The notes below the pieces were generated by a model. It was given only the letters and a program-made list of their open reading frames with translations. It made no database searches and was not told the origin of the DNA. From the NCBI GenBank assembly GCA_043812935.1, contig JBDRLO010000003.1:1-10459 (forward strand): DNA of 10,459 nt, given 5' to 3'. This document shows, piece by piece, positions 6,990 to 10,459 of the stretch. Origin of the DNA: JBDRNE01 sp043812935. Lineage in GTDB: Bacteria > Omnitrophota > Gorgyraeia > Tantalellales > Tantalellaceae. The stretch's first letter is position 1. Each line of letters starts with the position of its first letter. Both the position numbers and the translations under genes were made by a program.

Positions 6990-8002
6990 TGAAAAAACGA
7001 ATTATTAACTGGATTTTTTGGATATTGTTATGTTGTGCTATCCTTTTAACTGTTAGTATTTTTTCTTTATGTGTCGGATCAGCGGATTTGCCTGCAGGAA
7101 AAATTTTTTCCATAATTTTTCAGAATACGGACAGCATTCAGCGAAGCATTCTTTTGGACATTCGTTTTCCTCGTATTATTTTGGGTTTTGCGGTGGGCGG
7201 GGCTTTAAGTTTAGCAGGGATTATTCTGCAAGGTCTTTTTAGAAATCCGTTGGTTGAACCTTATACTTTAGGTATTTCGGGCGGATCCGCTCTTTTTGTT
7301 TGTCTGAATATTGTATTAGGTTTTCACCAAGCGTATAGTTTGATTACTTTTCCTATTTCTGGGATTTTAGGAGCCGCGATCGTTGTAGTTCTGTTGTATT
7401 TTTTAAGCGTAAAAAAAAGCATATTGAATATTAAGGAACTTCTTTTGACTGGAGTAATGATGAGTTTTATCGCGTCAGCTTTGATTATGCTGATTATGTC
7501 GGTTTCAAAAGCGGAAGATCTTCATGGTATTGTCTTCTGGATAATGGGTTCTTTGGAAACGCCGGATGTGTTTCTTATAAAAGTGACGGTTTTTGTTTCA
7601 ATAGTTGCTTTTTTTATTTCGTACTTTTTTTGTTTTGACCTTAATGCTTTTTCTCTGGGAGAAGAAGAAGCTCAGCATTTGGGAGTTAATACGGAGCGTA
7701 CCAAAAGACTGCTTTTTATTCTAGCTTCGGTGTTGACAGGGTTAAGTGTTTCAATATCGGGTATGATTGGATTTGTTGGATTGGCAGTCCCTCATTTTGT
7801 GCGGATGTTTGTAGGCTCTGATTACAGGATTCTTTTAGTTACGAGTTTTTTGTCAGGCGCAGCTTTTTTAATATTTTGCGACACTCTTGCGCGTACGGTT
7901 ATCGCGCCTATGGAGCTTCCTGTGGGGGTTATTACCGGTATCCTGGGCGGAGGTCTTTTTATTTATGCTTTAAATAAAAGGAAGATATTTTTTGGGAGAT
8001 AA
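6989..8002 (+). CDS. btuC: Corrinoid ABC transporter permease (BtuC, FecCD family)
   Basis: Inner-membrane permease of the FecCD/BtuC family, expected to work as a homodimer with BtuD. The 337 residues contain about nine or ten hydrophobic segments, starting with a transmembrane helix at roughly 8-30. Family signatures are the block from GFAVGGALSLAGIILQG through FRNPLVEPYTLGISGGSA, the cytoplasmic coupling region around SLGEEEAQHLGVN, and the conserved late block ISGMIGFVGLAVPHFVR, followed by LPVGVITGILGGGLF. The start overlaps the btuF stop by one base (TAATG) behind a strong GGAGGAG at 6978-6984. Only one permease gene is present, consistent with a homodimer. Substrate specificity is inferred from the surrounding B12 genes, since siderophore permeases share the same motifs. 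Confidence 0.94.
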   Translation: MKKRIINWIFWILLCCAILLTVSIFSLCVGSADLPAGKIFSIIFQNTDSIQRSILLDIRFPRIILGFAVGGALSLAGIILQGLFRNPLVEPYTLGISGGSALFVCLNIVLGFHQAYSLITFPISGILGAAIVVVLLYFLSVKKSILNIKELLLTGVMMSFIASALIMLIMSVSKAEDLHGIVFWIMGSLETPDVFLIKVTVFVSIVAFFISYFFCFDLNAFSLGEEEAQHLGVNTERTKRLLFILASVLTGLSVSISGMIGFVGLAVPHFVRMFVGSDYRILLVTSFLSGAAFLIFCDTLARTVIAPMELPVGVITGILGGGLFIYALNKRKIFFGR

Positions 8003-8007
8003 AAATA

Positions 8008-8817
8008 ATGTTTAGAATGGAAAATATATGTTGCGGGTATGGTTCTAAGATTGTTATTAACAATATTAGCCTTGAAGTTGAAAAAGGGGAACTTGTCGGG
8101 ATAATAGGACCGAATGGTTCTGGTAAAACAACGCTTCTTCGGGCAATGACGAGAGTGTTAAAGCTTCGCGGCGGGAACATATTTTTAAATGAAAAAAATA
8201 TACGAAGTATGAACATAAAAGAAATATCCCGTCAAATAGCGGTGGTTTCTCAAAATGCGCCTACAAATTTTATGACAGCGGAAGAATTTATTTTTCTCGG
8301 AAGAATGCCGCATTTTAAAAGTTTTCATTTTTTTGAAACAAAAAGAGATAAAGAAATAGTTGAGGAAAGCATGGCTTTAACCGGTACTCTTGAATTTAGA
8401 GATCGATTTTTGCATGAATTAAGCGGTGGGGAACGTCAGCTTATTGTTGTTGCCAGAGCTTTGGCGCAAGAACCGCGGATTTTGATGTTAGATGAGCCGA
8501 CAGCATATTTAGATATAACTCACCAGATAAAAATTTTAGATCTTATAAAAAAATTAAACAGCCAACTACGTATTACAGTTATCATGGTTTTGCACGACCT
8601 TAATTTGGCAAGTGAATATTGTCATAAGCTGGTTCTCATTAATAAAGGACGTGTGCATGAAATGGGAAGACCTGAAGAAGTGTTGAAATATAGGACAATA
8701 GAGGAAGTCTACAAAACTCTTGTTGTTGTAAGGGAAAACCCGATTTCTGGAAAACCTTGTGTTTTTTTGGTTTCAGAAGAAGAAAGGATAGCGCATGAAA
8801 AGAAAAGGGCTGATTGA
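8008..8817 (+). CDS. btuD: Corrinoid ABC transporter ATPase (BtuD-like)
   Basis: Cytoplasmic ATPase subunit driving the BtuC channel. All the ABC motifs are intact: Walker A G34-P-N-G-S-G-K40-T-T, Q-loop VVSQNAPT, signature LSGGERQ (138-144), Walker B ILMLDEP with D162 and E163, D-loop AYLD, and the switch histidine H196 in VLHDLNLA. The 269 residues are typical of the FepC/BtuD group. It starts five bases after the btuC stop, with GGGAG at 7994-7998 nested in the last btuC codons. Its last 23 bases overlap the adenosyltransferase gene in another frame, so import and adenosylation are co-translated. The name rests on the neighbours, because the ATPase alone cannot be told from siderophore ATPases. 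Confidence 0.94.
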   Translation: MFRMENICCGYGSKIVINNISLEVEKGELVGIIGPNGSGKTTLLRAMTRVLKLRGGNIFLNEKNIRSMNIKEISRQIAVVSQNAPTNFMTAEEFIFLGRMPHFKSFHFFETKRDKEIVEESMALTGTLEFRDRFLHELSGGERQLIVVARALAQEPRILMLDEPTAYLDITHQIKILDLIKKLNSQLRITVIMVLHDLNLASEYCHKLVLINKGRVHEMGRPEEVLKYRTIEEVYKTLVVVRENPISGKPCVFLVSEEERIAHEKKRAD

Positions 8818-9325
8818 AGTTTATACGGGGGAAGGAAAAGGAAAAACAACATCTGCTATTGGATTAGCTTGCCGGGCAAGGGGGCACGGCCAGAAAGTTT
8901 GTTATATTTCTTTTCATAAGCCGGTTCATCATGCGAAAAGCGGAGAGTTATTGGTTATGAAAAAAATTGGAGTGGATCTTTACTCTTTTGCTGAGAAATC
9001 TCTATGTTTTTCTAAAGACATAGACCCGCTGGAAGAACGAAAAGAATGTTTAAAAGGGGTGCGGTTTATTCAGGAACTTTTTAAACACAAAATATACAAT
9101 GTTTTAATACTGGATGAAATTATTGTTTCTTTGAGGCGTGGGTTTCTTGAGGAAAGAGAAATTTTGGATTTATTGGACGCGAAACCGGAGAAAATGGAAT
9201 TAGTTTTAACCGGCAGGGGATGTCCTGAAAACATAATTAAAAAAGCGGATTTGGTAAGTGAAGTGATGAAAGTGAAACACCCCTATGACAAAGGTATAGA
9301 GAAAAGGAAAGGGATAGAATATTGA
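8795..9325 (+). CDS. btuR: Cob(I)yrinic acid a,c-diamide / corrinoid adenosyltransferase (BtuR/CobA/CobO family)
   Basis: Transfers the 5'-deoxyadenosyl group of ATP to the cob(I)alt ion of corrinoids, making the coenzyme form used by the later assembly enzymes and by AdoCbl-dependent enzymes. The P-loop is G12-E-G-K-G-K17-T-T, in the characteristic YTGEGKGKTT context, followed by AIGLACRARGHG. ILDEI serves as the Walker B-like segment. The C terminus keeps the family signature LTGRGCPENIIKKADLVSE then VKHPYDKGI. It has 176 residues against 196 in Salmonella CobA, slightly short but complete. The start lies within btuD and is supported by AGAAAGGA at 8781-8788. It is the last gene of the run; no T-tailed terminator follows, and the octamer array begins two bases after its stop. 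The symbol cobA or cobO would be equally acceptable. Confidence 0.94.
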   Translation: MKRKGLIEVYTGEGKGKTTSAIGLACRARGHGQKVCYISFHKPVHHAKSGELLVMKKIGVDLYSFAEKSLCFSKDIDPLEERKECLKGVRFIQELFKHKIYNVLILDEIIVSLRRGFLEEREILDLLDAKPEKMELVLTGRGCPENIIKKADLVSEVMKVKHPYDKGIEKRKGIEY

Positions 9326-9326
9326 T

Positions 9327-9529
9327 GGTTAGCCGGTTAGTCCGGTTGGCCGGTTAGTCGGTTAGCCGGTTGGCCGGTTAGCCGGTTGGCCAGTTAGTCG
9401 GTTGGCCGGTTAGTCCGGTTAGTCGGTTAGCCAGTTAGCCGGTTGGCCGGTTAGCCAGTTGGCCGGTTAGTCGGTTAGCCGGTTAGCCAGTTGGCCGGTT
9501 GGTCGGTTAGCCCGGTTTGCTGGTTTACC
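9327..9529. repeat. Tandem octamer array, 25 units of GGTTRGYC
   Basis: I count 25 consecutive units over 203 bases: 22 of eight bases and three of nine with an extra C (9335-9343, 9408-9416 and 9505-9513). The consensus is GGTTAGCC. Apart from the last two decayed units (GGTTTGCT, GGTTTACC), variation is almost confined to transitions at three positions: G or A at 1, A or G at 5, C or T at 7. Units 16-19 (9449-9480) and 20-23 (9481-9513) form a near-identical higher-order block. Frequent TAG in every phase on the + strand and TAA on the - strand rule out coding. Short GGCC/CCGG and TGGC/GCCA pairings could form alternative small hairpins. Spacer-free repeats exclude a CRISPR array. Origin by slippage or unequal exchange is inferred; function is unknown. 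Confidence 0.97.
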
Positions 9530-9533
9530 GGTA

Positions 9534-9557
9534 GGGACAGGCCCCCGTGCCTGTCCG
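9534..9557. repeat. Palindromic hairpin element (GGACAGGC / GCCTGTCC)
   Basis: An exact 8-bp inverted repeat (9535-9542 and 9549-9556) encloses a six-base loop, CCCCGT. It directly follows the octamer array, and a small TACCGGTA palindrome (9526-9533) marks the junction. There is no T-run after it, so it is a poor intrinsic terminator. GTAGGGACAGG-type hairpins are familiar as dispersed elements in intergenic DNA of several bacterial lineages, so this is probably one copy or fragment. That assignment is from memory and has not been checked against this genome. Confidence 0.75.
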
Positions 9558-9573
9558 TCATGTTAAATCTATT

Positions 9574-9603
9574 CGACACACGACATACGATATGCGACAT
9601 ACG
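9574..9603. repeat. Short tandem heptamer array, CGAYATR
   Basis: Four consecutive seven-base units read CGACACA, CGACATA, CGATATG and CGACATA, followed by a partial CG. The differences are again mostly C/T or A/G transitions. It lies between the hairpin element and the riboswitch, close to where the btuB promoter would be expected. I see no convincing -35/-10 pair around it; a TACGAT at 9586-9591 is the nearest -10-like sequence and lacks a good partner. Confidence 0.75.
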
Positions 9604-9617
9604 TTGGATGCATTAAA

Positions 9618-9736
9618 AATTAGGACCAAATAAGCAAAGGAAGTGAAGGTGAGATTCCTTTCACTGCCCCGCAACGGTAATCTCGGGTTGAGTAGTCCGG
9701 TCGATTGCTTATATTGGAAGTATTTTCGAGGGAAAA
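9618..9736 (+). promoter_or_regulatory. Cobalamin riboswitch in the btuB leader
   Basis: The aptamer core is recognisable. The closing stem ATAAGCA (9630-9636) pairs with TGCTTAT (9706-9712). An AGTGAA (9642-9647) and TTCACT (9660-9665) stem holds the conserved GGTGAGATTCC (9648-9658), a match to the GGTGnnAnTCC signature. The B12-box equivalent GCCCCGCAACGGTAA is at 9666-9680, with CCCG (9668-9671) able to pair with CGGG (9684-9687), and AGTCCGG follows at 9693-9699. A TTTTC-GAGG-GAAAA hairpin (9723-9736) sits immediately before the btuB ribosome site, suggesting control of translation rather than termination; no T-tailed terminator is present. The core is compact, lacking long peripheral arms. 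AdoCbl versus methyl/hydroxocobalamin preference cannot be read here. B12 binding would be expected to lower btuB expression. Confidence 0.9.
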
Positions 9737-9752
9737 GAAAGGAGAAAAAGGT

Positions 9753-10459
9753 ATGAGAAAAAGAGTTTTGAGGTTAGTTTTGTTAGTTGTATTTTGTTTT
9801 TGGAATATTATAGATGGGGCGTGTTTCGCTGAGAGTGAAAAAAGTTCTGATAATGATGTCGTGGTTTTAGACCCTATAGTTGTAACTTCTTCGCGGACAG
9901 GAGAGGATTTGTCGGAGGTTTCATCAGCCGTAACGATTATTTCTGAAAAAGAAATTGCTCAGTCTCGCGCGAAAAACGTGCCGGACTTATTGAAAAATTC
10001 AGAAGGTATTTATGTTTATGATGCTTCTGGAGTAGGTACTGCGGGCAGAGTTAATATGCGCGGTTTTTGGGGAGGGATGTCAACCCACCAATTAGTGCTT
10101 GTTGACGGGATTCCTCAGAATAAAGGTAAAGATAAACTTGTGGATTGGGATTTGATATCTTTAGAAAACATTGAAAGGATAGAAATTCTGCGGGGACCGG
10201 CAAGCGCGCTTTATGGGGATAATGCAATGGCAGGAGTTATTAATATTATAACTAAAATGCCTGAAGCGGGCGCGAAAAGTGAAGTAAGTGTTTCTTCCGG
10301 TACATTTAATACTCAGGATTATAAAGTTTCTACATCTTTGGGCCTGGAAAAAGTCGGGTGTTATGTGGATATGGATATGAAATCAACAGATGGGTTTCGC
10401 CGTCATTCGGATTATGAGAATATGAACTTGTTTACAAAACTCAATTTTTTAATAGACAA
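9753..10459 (+). CDS. btuB: BtuB-like TonB-dependent outer-membrane corrinoid receptor, 5' part
   Basis: Open to the window end (235 full codons seen); the remainder of the beta-barrel lies beyond. A signal peptide is clear: RKR at residues 2-4, a hydrophobic core at 5-20 and cleavage expected after A23-C-F-A26. A TonB-box-like segment, DPIVVTSSR, is at 40-48. The plug domain follows with VTIISEKEIAQS, LLKNSEGIYV, NMRGF (101-105), LVLVDGIPQN (114-123), and the diagnostic RIEILRGPASALYGDNA (142-158) then GVINIITK (161-168). First barrel strands begin near residue 175. AAAGGAG at 9738-9744 is eight bases before the ATG. The cobalamin riboswitch directly upstream is the main evidence for corrinoid specificity. 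TonB and ExbBD genes are not in the window. Confidence 0.93.
   Translation, partial: MRKRVLRLVLLVVFCFWNIIDGACFAESEKSSDNDVVVLDPIVVTSSRTGEDLSEVSSAVTIISEKEIAQSRAKNVPDLLKNSEGIYVYDASGVGTAGRVNMRGFWGGMSTHQLVLVDGIPQNKGKDKLVDWDLISLENIERIEILRGPASALYGDNAMAGVINIITKMPEAGAKSEVSVSSGTFNTQDYKVSTSLGLEKVGCYVDMDMKSTDGFRRHSDYENMNLFTKLNFLID

Noticed and set aside
9327..9529. Octamer array as a CRISPR array or a repeat-protein gene
   Set aside because: Units are eight bases with no spacers, and stops (TAG or TAA) occur in every frame on both strands.
9534..9557. Hairpin as an intrinsic terminator of the btuFCD-btuR run
   Set aside because: The stem is good but is followed by GTCATGTTAAAT rather than a T-run, and it lies more than 200 bases beyond the last stop; it fits a dispersed repeat better.
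9655..9744. Pairing of the btuB Shine-Dalgarno GAAAGGAG (9737-9744) with TTCCTTTC (9655-9662) inside the aptamer as the switching helix
   Set aside because: Eight pairs are possible, but this would hide the ribosome site when the aptamer is unfolded, giving an ON switch with B12, opposite to the expected repression; a purine/pyrimidine coincidence is likely.

Overview
The window is a dense, one-directional (all + strand) cobalamin (vitamin B12) locus. It has low G+C (roughly 40% or less by eye) and many ATGA-type stop/start overlaps. A TonB-dependent outer-membrane receptor, periplasmic binding protein and ABC importer indicate a Gram-negative cell envelope. A radical SAM enzyme and oxygen-independent style lower-pathway genes fit an anaerobe. 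The intergenic region carries short degenerate tandem repeats and a GGGACAGG-type hairpin of the sort I associate with uncultured lineages such as Omnitrophota or Elusimicrobiota; that taxonomic hint is weak.

Layout. (1) 11-3805: nucleotide-loop assembly and aminopropanol attachment: cobT, cobS, cbiB and cobD, each overlapping the next. (2) 3802-6145: three less familiar genes sitting directly in the same run: an asparagine-synthetase-like PP-loop protein with no glutaminase domain and a C-terminal zinc ribbon, a DUF71/COG2102 PP-loop protein (Dph6-like family, B12-associated branch), and a small radical SAM protein. (3) 6153-9325: corrinoid import and adenosylation: btuF, btuC, btuD and a BtuR/CobA-type adenosyltransferase. 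(4) 9326-9752: a 427-base non-coding region with a 25-unit GGTTRGYC octamer array, a hairpin element, a short heptamer array and a compact cobalamin riboswitch. (5) 9753 to the window end: the 5' part of a BtuB-like TonB-dependent receptor, cut by the window edge.

How it works together. BtuB (riboswitch-controlled) would bring corrinoids across the outer membrane and BtuFCD would move them into the cytoplasm. The adenosyltransferase installs the upper ligand. CobD supplies aminopropanol phosphate, CbiB attaches it, CobT activates the lower-ligand base and CobS joins the halves. Corrin-ring synthesis genes, CobU and a threonine kinase are not in the window, and genes may continue upstream. The three genes at 3802-6145 are the least explained part. 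Their tight embedding implies a role in B12 synthesis or salvage, and the DUF71 family already has a comparative-genomic prediction of B12 salvage. The aligned roles of the Asn-synthetase-like and radical SAM proteins are, as far as I know, not established.
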